This document shows positions 43,309 through 52,967 of a stretch of 64,000 bases of DNA, piece by piece. The stretch lies in contig NZ_CP071091.1 in the NCBI RefSeq assembly GCF_017301635.1, positions 9,912,501 through 9,976,500 of the forward strand, in the 5' to 3' direction. The notes beneath the pieces were generated by a model that did no database searches, was not told the origin of the DNA, and saw only the letters and a list, made by a program, of their open reading frames with translations. The number at the start of each line of letters is the position of its first letter. The first letter of the stretch is position 1. The DNA is from Myxococcus landrumus. Lineage in GTDB: Bacteria; Myxococcota; Myxococcia; Myxococcales; Myxococcaceae. The translations under genes and the position numbers were made by a program.

Positions 43309-45095
43309 CGGCGCCCCAGGACGTGCGAGGCATGGCCCGGTGGCTGTCCCGGCCGGTGGCTCCGGTCAGCGCCTTGGGGATTTCCCTCGCGCTGTTGCAT
43401 GGGTTGCTCGCGGAGGCGCTGCCCGCGGGGACGTGGCTGCGCTTCCTGTTGCTCGTCGCGGGCGTGGCGGCGCTGTCGCTCTGGCTCATCCACTGGCATG
43501 CCCGGCGCTCGCTGCGCGTGCTCCAGGGCGTGGGGGAGGGGCATCTGCCTCCCTCGCCGGAGAACCTGAAGGCGGCGCTGTTGGAGGCGCGAGGCTTTCC
43601 CGAGCGGTGTTTCACCTTCGCGCTCCAGAGCTGGCTGATGGGCGCGCTGATGGTGGCCTGTGTCTTCCTTCCCTGGGTGGATGCGCCGCTGTCGCTGGGG
43701 CCTCGCATCATCCTGGTGGGGGCGTCGCTGGGCTCGCTGACGGCGCTGCTCATCTACCTGCTGGTGGTGCGCCGGTGCCGGGAGGCGGTGGAGAAGGTCG
43801 CCGCGCGGGGACTCACTCCGCTGGAGGTGGTGGCCGCGGCGCCTCCTCGGCGTTTGCACATCCGCCGGCGCATGGTGCTCTTCACGGCCATCGCGGTGCT
43901 CACCCCGTCACTCTTCATCCTCGATGCCACGGTGACGCGTGCCTCGCGGGCCATGGATGACGTGGTGTCGGCGCGCTCGCCGGGGGAGCAGGACGCGGCG
44001 CTGCGGCGGGCGGATGACGGGCGCGGATTGGTGGTGGCGGGGCTGGTCGCGGTGCTGGTGCTCCTCACGGCGTACCTGGGCGGCACGGTCATCGCGGCCC
44101 CTCTGCGCGCCATCACCGAGGACGCCACGCGCATCGCCCAGGGAGACCTGCGCCCACCTCGTGTCATCGCCGCCGAGGACGAGGTGTGGGCCATGTCCGC
44201 CGCCTTCGCGCAGATGCAGGCGCAGCTGGGGCAAGCGCTCATCCAACTGCGACGAGCCGGGCTCCAGATATCCACCACCACCGAGCAACTGGTGGCCACG
44301 TCCGGAGAGCAGGAGTCGGGCGCGGATGAGCAGGCGAGCTCGCTCAATGTGACGAGTGCGACCACGGAGGAGCTGGCGCGCTCGGCGCAGCAAATCGCGG
44401 GCAACGCGGAGTCGGTGTCCACCATCGCCGAGTCGACCTTCGGTGCCGCGCAGTCCGGCCAGCGGGGCGCGGCCGCCTTCCTGGGCGCCATGCAGCGCAT
44501 GAAGCAGGACAACCAGGCCATCGCCGACTCAGTGGTCCGGCTCAACAAGCGCGTGCAGCAGATTGGCAAGGTGGTGGAGTTCATCAACGAGATTGCCGAC
44601 AAGTCTGACTTGCTGGCCCTCAACGCGGAGCTGGAGGGCACGAAGGCCGGCGAGGTGGGGCGAGGCTTCTCGCTGGTGGCCGCGGAGATGCGGCGGCTTG
44701 CGGAGAACGTCATCCGCTCCACCAAGGCCATCGAGCAGCTCATCGAGGAGATTCGCGACGCCACACATGCCGCGGTGATGGCCACGGAGGCGGGGCTGAA
44801 GGCGATGGAGGCGGGCACGGTGCTGGCGGCCGAGGTGGATGAAAGCCTGAGCCTCATCCTGGAGTTGGCCCGGCAGACGTCGCACGCGGTGCGGAGCATC
44901 TCGCTGGCCACGCAGCAGCAGCAGACGGGCACGGACCAGCTCGCGGCGGCCATGGGGGACATCCTTCGGGTGACGGAGCAGAACTCGGCGGCGACCAAGC
45001 AGATGGCGGTGGCGAACGCGGACCTGTCCACGCTGGCGAGGGACCTCAAGCGGGTGGTGGAGCGCTTCCACGTCGCGGTGCGGGAGGAGGCATGA
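43305..45095 (+). CDS. mcp3A: Mcp3A: methyl-accepting chemotaxis protein with a six-TM input region
   Basis: Chemoreceptor of 596 residues. Instead of the usual two-helix plus periplasmic domain, residues about 20-270 contain about six hydrophobic segments, starting LGISLALLHGLLAEAL, then LLLVAGVAALSLWLI. Two more lie near 115-157 (ALMVACVFLPWV, IILVGASLGSLTALLIYLLVV), and the last lie at about 192-265, ending VVAGLVAVLVLLTAYLGGTVI. Then come HAMP and the methyl-accepting coiled-coil. The hairpin tip reads KSDLLALNAELEGTKAGEVG, an unusual form of the standard 'QTNLLALNAAIEAARAGE'. The signal is thus likely sensed in or at the membrane. Cotranslated with its neighbours. Confidence 0.92.
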   Translation: MTAPQDVRGMARWLSRPVAPVSALGISLALLHGLLAEALPAGTWLRFLLLVAGVAALSLWLIHWHARRSLRVLQGVGEGHLPPSPENLKAALLEARGFPERCFTFALQSWLMGALMVACVFLPWVDAPLSLGPRIILVGASLGSLTALLIYLLVVRRCREAVEKVAARGLTPLEVVAAAPPRRLHIRRRMVLFTAIAVLTPSLFILDATVTRASRAMDDVVSARSPGEQDAALRRADDGRGLVVAGLVAVLVLLTAYLGGTVIAAPLRAITEDATRIAQGDLRPPRVIAAEDEVWAMSAAFAQMQAQLGQALIQLRRAGLQISTTTEQLVATSGEQESGADEQASSLNVTSATTEELARSAQQIAGNAESVSTIAESTFGAAQSGQRGAAAFLGAMQRMKQDNQAIADSVVRLNKRVQQIGKVVEFINEIADKSDLLALNAELEGTKAGEVGRGFSLVAAEMRRLAENVIRSTKAIEQLIEEIRDATHAAVMATEAGLKAMEAGTVLAAEVDESLSLILELARQTSHAVRSISLATQQQQTGTDQLAAAMGDILRVTEQNSAATKQMAVANADLSTLARDLKRVVERFHVAVREEA

Positions 45096-46909
45096 GCGCG
45101 CGCGGAGGCTCTCGGAAGGCGTCGTTCAGCCGGCACCTGATGATGCCCATCCCCCTGGCCAACCTGGTGGGCGCGGGGCTGGGACTTCACTACGCCCGGC
45201 TCACCCTGTCGGAGTCGCTGGCGGTGGACGGGCGCCTGTCGCTGCTCCTGCGGCTGGGGATGTTGCTGTGTGGTGTGGCCATGGTGATTGGGGCGGCGTT
45301 GGGGCTGAGCCGGCTGCGCACCCTGCGCGGGTTGGAGCGCGGGGATGTGGCGGCCACGCCCGAGTCACTCAAGGCGGCGGTGCTGGAGGTGACGCGGGCT
45401 CCGGACGAGGCGTTCCTCACGTCGCTGGGGTTGTGGCTGCTCACCACGGTGGGGCTGGGGGCGTCGTTGTGGGGGCTCGCCGGGGCGGACGCGGACATGT
45501 CCCGGCGCATCGCGGGGTTGGGGTTCTTGTTCGGTCCGCTGACGTCGCTGCTGGTCCACTGCCTGGTCATCCTCCGCTCGCGCCAGGTGGTGCTGTGGCT
45601 GGGGGAGCTGGGGATGACGCATGCGCAGCTCATCGCGGCGATGCCTCGGCGGGCGGAGATTCGTGCGCGGCTGGTGGCGTTTGGCTTCATCTCCGTGGTG
45701 ACGCCCGCGGTGTTGTCGGTGCAGCTCTCCTCGGCGTTGGGGGAGCGGGCGCTGGACCAACTGGTGGCGAACGGGGCTCCGACGGCGGAGCTGGCGTCGA
45801 CGCTGCGGCTGGAGGCGCTGGCTTCGGGTGGGCCGCTGGTGTTGCTCGTCTTCGGGCTCGCGCTGACGACGGCGTACCTGGGAGGCACGTTGCTGGGGCG
45901 GCCCCTGCGCGAGCTGTCGAACGAGGCCCGGCGCATCGCCGAGGGAGACCTGGCCAGTCCTCGCGTGGTGCCCGCGGAGGATGAAATCTGGGACGTGTCG
46001 GCCGCCTTCACCACGATGCGGGCGCATCTGGCGGACGTCATGTCGCAGCTCCAGCGCGCGGGGGCGCAGATCTCCGCGACGACGGAGGAGATTCTCGCCA
46101 CGTCGGGGCGCTACGAGGCGGGGGCCGCGGAGCAGGCGAGCTCGCTGGACGAGACGAGCGCGACGACGGAGGAGCTGGCTCGCTCGGCGCGGCAGATTGC
46201 GGAGAACGCGGGCTCGGTGGCGCAAATCGCCCAGCGTACGCTGGGGGCCGCGCAGCAGGGGCAGCGCAGCGCGGAGTCGTTCCTGGGGTCGATGGAGCGG
46301 ATGCGCCAGGACAACGTGGCGATTGCCTCGGCGGTGGTGCGGCTCAACAAGCGCGTGCAGCAGATTGGAAAGATTGTCGCGTTCATCAACGGCGTGGCGG
46401 ACAAGTCGGACCTGCTCGCGCTGAACGCGGAGCTGGAGGGCACCAAGGCGGCGGAGGTGGGCCGAGGCTTCTCACTGGTGGCCGCGGAGATGCGGCGCCT
46501 GGCGGAGAACGTGCTGGAGTCCACCAAGGAAATCGAGGGGCTCATCGAGGAGGTGCGTGAGGCCTCGGCGGCGGCGGTCTCCGCGACGGAAGGGGGCGTG
46601 AAGGCGGTGGAGACGGGGACCACGCTGGCGCAGCAGGTGTCGGAGTCGCTGCGGCAAATCACCCGGCTGGCGGGGAAGACGTCGGACGCGGTGCGCAGCA
46701 TCTCGCTTGCCACGCAGCAGCAGCAGACGGGCACGGACCAGCTCGCCGAGACGATGGCGGACATCCTCCGCATCACCCAGCAGAGCCTCAACGCGACCAA
46801 GCAGGTGAGCTCCGCGAACACGGACCTGTTGGTGTTGGCTCGCGACCTGCGGGAAGTCGTGGAGCGGTTCCAGATTGGACGCGAGACGCTTCGGGAGGAG
46901 AGCGGGTGA
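45092..46909 (+). CDS. mcp3B: Mcp3B: second chemoreceptor, paralog of Mcp3A
   Basis: Chemoreceptor of 605 residues with the same plan as the gene before it: several TM helices in the first 270 residues, HAMP, and an MCP signalling domain with the same tip (KSDLLALNAELEGTKAAEVGRGF) and the same closing QQQQTGTDQLA. The signalling halves are nearly identical while the membrane halves differ, as expected after a tandem duplication. It overlaps Mcp3A by ATGA and cheA3 by GTGA. Confidence 0.92.
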   Translation: MSARGGSRKASFSRHLMMPIPLANLVGAGLGLHYARLTLSESLAVDGRLSLLLRLGMLLCGVAMVIGAALGLSRLRTLRGLERGDVAATPESLKAAVLEVTRAPDEAFLTSLGLWLLTTVGLGASLWGLAGADADMSRRIAGLGFLFGPLTSLLVHCLVILRSRQVVLWLGELGMTHAQLIAAMPRRAEIRARLVAFGFISVVTPAVLSVQLSSALGERALDQLVANGAPTAELASTLRLEALASGGPLVLLVFGLALTTAYLGGTLLGRPLRELSNEARRIAEGDLASPRVVPAEDEIWDVSAAFTTMRAHLADVMSQLQRAGAQISATTEEILATSGRYEAGAAEQASSLDETSATTEELARSARQIAENAGSVAQIAQRTLGAAQQGQRSAESFLGSMERMRQDNVAIASAVVRLNKRVQQIGKIVAFINGVADKSDLLALNAELEGTKAAEVGRGFSLVAAEMRRLAENVLESTKEIEGLIEEVREASAAAVSATEGGVKAVETGTTLAQQVSESLRQITRLAGKTSDAVRSISLATQQQQTGTDQLAETMADILRITQQSLNATKQVSSANTDLLVLARDLREVVERFQIGRETLREESG

Positions 46910-49548
46910 ACCCGAGCGAGCGCCTCCTCAGGCAGTTCCGGGACCTGGTGACGGTGCGTCTGGAGCGCATCAACCGGGCGCTCATGGAGTTGGAGGCGGG
47001 GGCGAACGTGGAGTCCGGGCGCGGGGCGCTGCGCGAGCTGCACGGGCTCAAGGGCGAGGCCCGGATGATGGGCTTCGACGACATCAACTCGCTGGTGCAC
47101 GAGATGGAGGAACTCGTGCGCTGCGCGGAGCCTCAGCGCTACCTGCTGTCCGCCGACTCCACGGATGCCCTGCTGAGCGCGGCGGACGCGGTGTTGCTGT
47201 TGTCGGGTGCGCCGCCGTCCTCGGGGACGACTTCGCCTGAAGTGGGGCGGTTGGTCGGGTGGCTCCAGGCCTGTATTCGCGCGGAGGCGGAGCGCCTGCC
47301 GCCTGGCGTGGCCTCATCCGCGAGGGGCGAGGCCAAGGCCTCTCACGCGACGGACATGGGCGAGTCGTCGGCCGCGCTCGCACGAGCGGCCTCCTCGGGG
47401 GCCGAGGCTCTGGCGGATGGTGCCGAGGGCATGCGTGTGGCGCCACAGGGCGAGAGGGCAGGGGGGCCGAGTGGGTCGGTTTTCGCCGCCCCCCCGGCTC
47501 AGGGCGAGCCTGGCGCAGGACTGGGAAACGGTCGCAAGGGAGGTCTCGAGGAAGACGTTCGTCGAGGTCGGGCGGTGGAGGGCGCTGGTGGTGGGACGGG
47601 GCGGGCCGGGACGGTGATTCCCCCGGTCGCCGCGCCCCGGAACGAGCCGGGCGTTTCACTCACGACGCCGGGAACGTCAGGGACGGCCGCGACGCGAGGT
47701 TGGCCCTCCGCGCCGCGTGTGGAGGCGACGCCCGCGCGAGGAACCCCGGCCATGCCCGCAGCGGGGCTCCTGCTCACGAACTCTCCTGTGCCCGCGACGG
47801 CCCCAGGGGCACGCGCCCCGGCCGCGAAGGGGCCACCGGCCGTCTCCCGTCAACCCGAGACGCGCCTGGATGCCGTGCGCATCGACGTGGCGAGCCTGGA
47901 CCTGTTGACAAGCGCGGTGACGAACCTCTCCCAGATTGCACGCCGGCGCGAGCGGGCCCACGCGCGGCGGTTGGCCCTGGCCCGCGAATTGGGGCAGCTC
48001 GCTCGAGAGGCCGAGGAACTGGGACCCGCCGCGGCGGCACTGGTGGCCCGACTGGGGACGGCCAAGGAGCTCGCCGCCGACCTCCACCGCGAATCCAAGC
48101 TCCTGTCCAACGAAGAGCTGCGAGACCTGGGACAAGTCGTCGAGGAGGTGCAGGGCCTCCGGATGCTCCCGCTCTCCGTCCTCTTCGAGCCCTACCCACG
48201 CATGGTCCGCGACCTCTCGCGCGCCCTGGGCAAGGAAGTGGAGCTCGTCGTCGACGGCGAGGACACCCGCGCGGACCGCGCCGTGGTCGAAGCCCTGCGC
48301 GAGCCGCTCATGCACCTGGTGCGCAACGCCCTGGACCACGGCCTGGAGACGCGCGTCGACCGGGTGACCTCCGGAAAGCACCCGCGAGGCTGCCTCACGC
48401 TGCGCGCCGCCCGGGAAGGCAGTCGCATCATCCTCCGCGTCGAGGATGACGGCCTGGGCCTGGACCCCGCCGAGCTGCGCCGGGTGGCCGTCCGCCGAGG
48501 CATCCTCGACGAGAGCGCCGCCAACGCCCTCTCCGACGCGGCCACCCGCGAGCTCATCTTCCTTCCCGGCTTCACCTCCCGGGACGTCGTCACCGACCTG
48601 TCCGGCCGGGGCGTGGGACTGGACGCGGTGCGCGCCTCCATCCAGGGACTGGGCGGCGATGTGGGCGTGGAGTCCGCCCCCGGCTGGGGCACCATCTTCG
48701 AGCTGCGGGTCCCCGTCTCCCTCACCGTGGCCCCCCTGCTCTTCGTCCAGGTCGGCCACGAGACACTCGCGCTGAGCGCCACCCACGTCTCCCGCGCCCT
48801 CAAGGTGGAGCCCCTGCACCTGTGCGAGGTGGCGGGCCGGCCCGCGCTGCTGGTGGAGGGGCGGGTATTGCCCCTGGCCTCCCTGGGGGCGCTGCTGGGC
48901 CTCTCCCCCGAGCGGGAGGTGCGCGAGGGGGAGCTCGTCCTGGTGGTCCGAAGCCAGGGTGGGGCCGCCGCCGTCGTGGTGGACCGGGTCCTGGAGGAGC
49001 GCGTCCAGGCCATCCTCCCCCTGAGAGGCGTCCTCGCCCGCTTCGCCCACCTCACGGGGGCCACGTCCCTGGCGGATGGCCGGCTCGCCATGGTGCTCTC
49101 CGCCGCCTACCTCACGGCCAGCGCCCACGGGACGTCCCCGGTGAAGCTGCCTCGCTCGACGCCGGTGGAGCCCGAGTCCCGCCGCCGGCGAATCCTGGTC
49201 GTCGACGACTCGCCGCTCACCCGGGAGCTCATCTCCAGCCTCCTGGGGGCGGTGGGGTACGACACCGTGGTCGCCGGCGACGGCGCGGAGGCGCTGGATG
49301 TCCTGGAGGGCCCCCCGGTGGACCTCGTCGTCACGGACCTGGAGATGCCGGGCATGGACGGCCTGGAGCTGACCCGCCGCCTCAAGGGGCATCCCACCCA
49401 GGCCCGGCTGCCCGTCGTCATCCTCACCACCCGTGGTGGCGAGGAGGACCGGCGGCGTGGGCTTTCGGCGGGGGCGGACGGCTACATCACCAAGGGAGAC
49501 CTGGTGCGCCAGGACCTGGTGGATGTGGTGGGGCGACTGCTGTCCTGA
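46906..49548 (+). CDS. cheA3: CheA3: hybrid chemotaxis histidine kinase with a C-terminal receiver
   Basis: Central kinase of Che3, 880 residues, GTG start. The Hpt domain has phospho-His46 (LRELHGLKGEARMMG). A low-complexity linker of about 200 residues (Gly/Ala/Pro/Arg) follows, then the dimerisation helices, HATPase (HLVRNALDHGLE near 470-480, DDGLGLDP, GRGVGLD) and the CheW-like domain. The C-terminal receiver has acceptor Asp811 (LVVTDLEMPGMDG) and a Lys in the YITKGD segment. No CheY gene is present, so the receiver is the likely internal phosphate acceptor. In M. xanthus CheA3 acts on CrdA as a phosphatase partner rather than on a flagellar target. Confidence 0.95.
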   Translation: MNPSERLLRQFRDLVTVRLERINRALMELEAGANVESGRGALRELHGLKGEARMMGFDDINSLVHEMEELVRCAEPQRYLLSADSTDALLSAADAVLLLSGAPPSSGTTSPEVGRLVGWLQACIRAEAERLPPGVASSARGEAKASHATDMGESSAALARAASSGAEALADGAEGMRVAPQGERAGGPSGSVFAAPPAQGEPGAGLGNGRKGGLEEDVRRGRAVEGAGGGTGRAGTVIPPVAAPRNEPGVSLTTPGTSGTAATRGWPSAPRVEATPARGTPAMPAAGLLLTNSPVPATAPGARAPAAKGPPAVSRQPETRLDAVRIDVASLDLLTSAVTNLSQIARRRERAHARRLALARELGQLAREAEELGPAAAALVARLGTAKELAADLHRESKLLSNEELRDLGQVVEEVQGLRMLPLSVLFEPYPRMVRDLSRALGKEVELVVDGEDTRADRAVVEALREPLMHLVRNALDHGLETRVDRVTSGKHPRGCLTLRAAREGSRIILRVEDDGLGLDPAELRRVAVRRGILDESAANALSDAATRELIFLPGFTSRDVVTDLSGRGVGLDAVRASIQGLGGDVGVESAPGWGTIFELRVPVSLTVAPLLFVQVGHETLALSATHVSRALKVEPLHLCEVAGRPALLVEGRVLPLASLGALLGLSPEREVREGELVLVVRSQGGAAAVVVDRVLEERVQAILPLRGVLARFAHLTGATSLADGRLAMVLSAAYLTASAHGTSPVKLPRSTPVEPESRRRRILVVDDSPLTRELISSLLGAVGYDTVVAGDGAEALDVLEGPPVDLVVTDLEMPGMDGLELTRRLKGHPTQARLPVVILTTRGGEEDRRRGLSAGADGYITKGDLVRQDLVDVVGRLLS

Positions 49549-49628
49549 AGGCAGTTCGCTCAACCTCCTGAGGACAGGACAGTGCATTGGCTATACTCGG
49601 CGCCTCGCGCACGGGGTATGGACAGGGC

Positions 49629-50684
49629 ATGGGCAAGAAAGTGTCGGTGCTGGTGGTCGATGACTCACTCATCTGCCGACAGCTCATCTGCGAGGCGCTG
49701 AGCAAGGACCCCGACATCGAGGTCATCGGTTCCTGCGCGGACGGCAAGCAGGCCGTGGAGATGACCAAGGAGCTGCGTCCCCACGTCATCACCATGGACG
49801 TGGACATGCCCGTCATGGACGGGCTCACGGCCACCGAGCACATCATGGCCGAGTGCCCCACGCCCATTCTGGTGCTCACGGCGGACCCCCGCTCGCAGGC
49901 GCCGGAGCTGACGTACCGGGCGCTGGAGCTGGGCGCGCTCGCGCTTCAAATCAAGCCCGCCATCGACGCCGGTCCCGAGGCGTGGAACCTGGTGCGGGAA
50001 ATCAAGCTGCTCTCCTCGGTGCGCGTCATCCGCCACCTGCGCCGTCCGCAGAAGGGCATCACCCCGCCTCGCGTGACGACGTCGGTGCTGCCCGCGGTGT
50101 CCATGGGCGTGGTGGTGGTGGCCGCCAGCACGGGCGGTCCCCAGGTGCTCTACCGGATGCTCTCGGAATTGCCCGCGGACTTCCCCGCGCCCATCGTCAT
50201 CGTCCAGCACATCAACGCCGCCTTCGCCGAGTCGCTCGCGGGCTGGCTCGCCAACGCCAGCCGGTTGAAGGTGCGGCTGGCGCAGGACGGTGAGCCCCTG
50301 ATGCCGGGCCACGTGCTCATCGCGCCGCCGGGACAGCACACCGTGATTCCCTTCCGGGGCCGGGTGGCGCTCAAGGCCGGAGTGGAGCGGGACGGGCACA
50401 TGCCGTCGGGGACGACGCTGCTGGAGAGCGCGGCCAGGACCTATGGCCGGCGCGCGGTGGGCCTGGTGCTCACGGGCATGGGCGCCGATGGCGCGGAGGG
50501 GCTGTTGGCCATCCGCCAGGCGGGTGGCCTGACGCTGGCGCAGAACGAGGAGTCCTGCGTGGTGTTCGGCATGCCCGGCGCGGCGGTGGAGCGCAAGGCG
50601 GTGGACCACCTCATCCACGGAGACGAAGTCGCCGCCTCGCTGGCGCGGCTGGCCCGGGGTGAGTCGCTCGCAGTGGGGCGCTGA
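49629..50684 (+). CDS. cheB3: CheB3: chemoreceptor glutamate methylesterase
   Basis: Removes methyl groups from the receptors, 351 residues. The receiver domain (1-120) has VLVVDDSLICRQ, acceptor Asp57 (ITMDVDMPVMDG) and Lys (LQIKP). The methylesterase domain has the nucleophile Ser167 (VVAASTGGPQ), FPAPIVIVQHIN and the acid region TGMGADGAEG. Start ATG 49629; about 80 bases separate it from cheA3. TATACT (49592-49597) in that gap might serve as the -10 of an internal promoter, but no -35 is evident. cheR3 overlaps its end. Confidence 0.95.
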   Translation: MGKKVSVLVVDDSLICRQLICEALSKDPDIEVIGSCADGKQAVEMTKELRPHVITMDVDMPVMDGLTATEHIMAECPTPILVLTADPRSQAPELTYRALELGALALQIKPAIDAGPEAWNLVREIKLLSSVRVIRHLRRPQKGITPPRVTTSVLPAVSMGVVVVAASTGGPQVLYRMLSELPADFPAPIVIVQHINAAFAESLAGWLANASRLKVRLAQDGEPLMPGHVLIAPPGQHTVIPFRGRVALKAGVERDGHMPSGTTLLESAARTYGRRAVGLVLTGMGADGAEGLLAIRQAGGLTLAQNEESCVVFGMPGAAVERKAVDHLIHGDEVAASLARLARGESLAVGR

Positions 50685-52032
50685 GCCGCCGGTGCGGGCC
50701 TCGGGTGGGCAATGGGCCTCCGTGCGCGCCTTCCTCACGGCGCGTACGGGCATGGCGTTGAGCGGCCCCCAGATTCGACGGCTGGATGATCGCCTCGAGG
50801 AGCGATGCCGGGGCCTCACGCCGCATCAGTACCTCGCGTTCCTCAAGTCCCCGACGGGCGCGGCGGACCTGGAGGGGCTCATCTCCGCGGTGGTGGTGAA
50901 CAAGACGGACCTCTTCCGCGACGAGGTGCAGCTCAACGACTTCCGCGAGCACGTGCTCGCGCCCCTGGTCGCGAGGGCGGGAGGGCGGCCCCTGCGGTTG
51001 TGGAGCGCGGGCTGCTCCACGGGCGAGGAGGTGGCCACGCTGCTGATGCTGCTGGCCGAGTCGGGCGCCAGTCCCGGGAGCACCGTGCTGGGCACGGACA
51101 TTTCCGAGGCGGCGCTGCGGCGCGCGTGTTCGCTGTCGTTCACCCCGGAGCAGTTGCGGCGGGTGCCCGTCGGGCCGCGTGAGCGCTACTTCATGCCCAA
51201 GGGCACTCGGCTGGCGCTGGTGTCGGCGCTGCGGGAGCGCGCGAGCTTCCAGGTCCACAACCTGATGGACGCGCCGTACCCCCGGCCACCGGAGGAGGGG
51301 GGCTTCGACGTTGTCTTCTGCCGCAACGTCCTCATCTACTTCACGGTGGAGTCCTTCCATCGGACGGTGGCGGCGCTGGCGGACAGCCTCGCGCCCGGCG
51401 GCACGTTGGTGCTGTCCTCGTCGGAGCCGCTGCTTCAAGTGCCCCCGGCGCTGACGGTGATGCGCACGGCGTCGGCCTTCTTCCACGTTCGAGCGGGCGG
51501 TCCCCGGAGCGGGGAGGGGACACCGGCGCCGAGAGCTTCGAGCACGGCACGAGGGGAGACGCGGCCCCAGGACGGTGGGCCGGGCATGCGAAGCCCCGGG
51601 GGCCGGAGCGAGGACCGGGGCCTGTCCTCGGGGCGAGAGGACGCTCCGTCGACTCCGGGGGAGCGAAGCGTCGAGGTGGCCGTCGAGCCCGGGCACGCGC
51701 TGGCCTCCGCCGCGGCCTTCACCGAGGCCGACCTGCTCTTCGCCTGTGTCCTGGACGGAGCCTCGTCGGGGGCCTCGGACGCGGTGGCGGAGCGGGATTT
51801 GCGCCGGTGTCTCGCGCTGGACCCGGACCACGCGGCCGCGCGGTATCTGCTGGGGCTGCTGCTGGAGCAGTGCCGCCGGCCCCTCGATGCGGCCGTGGAG
51901 TATCGCCGGGCCCTGGTGTCCCTGGAGGAGGGCCGCTCGCGCCCCGTCCCGTTCTTCCTCAACCCCAGCCGCCTGCGAGTGGCCTGTGCCCACGCCGCCG
52001 GACGCCTGGAGCCATTGGGGGGGGCTCGCTGA
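50659..52032 (+). CDS. cheR3: CheR3: chemoreceptor methyltransferase with C-terminal TPR-like part
   Basis: S-adenosylmethionine-dependent methylation of the receptors, 457 residues, GTG start overlapping cheB3. The CheR N-domain (about 15-75) and the catalytic domain show KTDLFRDEVQ, LWSAGCSTGEEVATLLML, LGTDISEAAL and FDVVFCRNVLIYF. From about 290 a low-complexity spacer leads to a helical repeat region (LRRCLALDPDHAAARYLLGLLLEQCRRPLDAAVEYRRAL), a TPR as in FrzF of the Frz system. Such TPRs restrict methylation sites in FrzF. Confidence 0.93.
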   Translation: MSRSQWGAEPPVRASGGQWASVRAFLTARTGMALSGPQIRRLDDRLEERCRGLTPHQYLAFLKSPTGAADLEGLISAVVVNKTDLFRDEVQLNDFREHVLAPLVARAGGRPLRLWSAGCSTGEEVATLLMLLAESGASPGSTVLGTDISEAALRRACSLSFTPEQLRRVPVGPRERYFMPKGTRLALVSALRERASFQVHNLMDAPYPRPPEEGGFDVVFCRNVLIYFTVESFHRTVAALADSLAPGGTLVLSSSEPLLQVPPALTVMRTASAFFHVRAGGPRSGEGTPAPRASSTARGETRPQDGGPGMRSPGGRSEDRGLSSGREDAPSTPGERSVEVAVEPGHALASAAAFTEADLLFACVLDGASSGASDAVAERDLRRCLALDPDHAAARYLLGLLLEQCRRPLDAAVEYRRALVSLEEGRSRPVPFFLNPSRLRVACAHAAGRLEPLGGAR

Positions 52033-52118
52033 CGAAGCAGGCGAGCGGGTTGGGACGTCGAATACAGGACGAGAGAAGTCCGGACGGGGCGGCGATTTGG
52101 CCGTAAGATGCCGACCCC

Positions 52119-52967
52119 ATGCGAAGGCTCGTCCTGCTCGCCCTGCTCGTGGCGCTCCCTGGTTGTTTCTATCCCGCCGACCGCGGCCGCGCCCTCGAGG
52201 CGAAGGTTGACCGTCTCGGCGCCGACTCCGCGCAGATGCAGACGGAGTTGAAGGAGGCGCGCGAGCAGCTCGCCGCCACCTTGCCGAAAATCGACGAGAA
52301 GGTCGCCGAGGTCACCAAGGCGCTCGACGGTCTGGACACCGCCGCGCGCCGCAAGGACGCGGACATCGGCATCCAGCTCCAGAAGACCATGGAGGACCTG
52401 TCCCAGCTCCGAGGCCAGGTGGAGACGTACCTCCACAAAATCACCGAGCTGGAGACGGCCCTGGGCGCGCAGGACCAGAAGCTGCTCGCCATGCAGGGTG
52501 CTGCCGCCGTGAAGGAGGCCGAGGCCAAGAAGAAGGCCGAGGAGCTCAAGCGCCCCGACAACCCCAAGGACTTCCTCGCGCTCGCGCGGGAGAAGGCCAA
52601 GGCCGGTGAGGTCCTCGTCGCCCGTCAGCTCTTCACCGAGCTGATGAAGAAGTGGACCAAGGACCCGTTGGTGGGCGAGGCCCACTACGGCCTGGGAGAG
52701 ACGTACCTCGCCGAGTCCAAGTGCCGCGAGGCCCTCTTCGAGTACGGCAAGGTGGTGCAAGACCACCCGAAGACGCCGTCCGCGCCGGATGCGTACCTGC
52801 GCTCCTCGGAGTGCTTCGCCCAGCTCAAGATGCGCGACGAGTCGCGCCTGGCGCTCGAGGAGCTCGTGAAGAGCTACCCCAAGTCTGGCGCCGCCAAGAC
52901 GGCGAAGGAGCGCATCGCGGAGCTGGACAAGTCCAAGGCTGCCCCGAAGAAGGGAGGCAAGAAGTGA
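52119..52967 (+). CDS. YbgF/CpoB-like coiled-coil TPR lipoprotein
   Basis: A 282-residue envelope lipoprotein (LLVALPGC lipobox). Residues about 25-145 are a long coiled coil (AKVDRLGADSAQMQTELKEAREQL and on, ending EAEAKKKAEEL). The C-terminal half has three TPR-like repeats of the Tol-associated YbgF type (LVARQLFTELMKKW, LVGEAHYGLGETYLAESKCREALFEYGKVVQDHPKTPSAPDAYLRSSECFAQL). In E. coli CpoB couples cell-wall synthesis to outer-membrane constriction. It lies 86 bases after cheR3, so may belong to the che3 transcript. Its last codon overlaps the GTG of the next gene, so both are made together. The name crdC could in principle belong here, but I cannot confirm it. Confidence 0.82.
   Translation: MRRLVLLALLVALPGCFYPADRGRALEAKVDRLGADSAQMQTELKEAREQLAATLPKIDEKVAEVTKALDGLDTAARRKDADIGIQLQKTMEDLSQLRGQVETYLHKITELETALGAQDQKLLAMQGAAAVKEAEAKKKAEELKRPDNPKDFLALAREKAKAGEVLVARQLFTELMKKWTKDPLVGEAHYGLGETYLAESKCREALFEYGKVVQDHPKTPSAPDAYLRSSECFAQLKMRDESRLALEELVKSYPKSGAAKTAKERIAELDKSKAAPKKGGKK

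Noticed and set aside
47677..49587. Minus-strand open frame opposite cheA3
   Set aside because: Antisense shadow; all CheA domains are on the plus strand.
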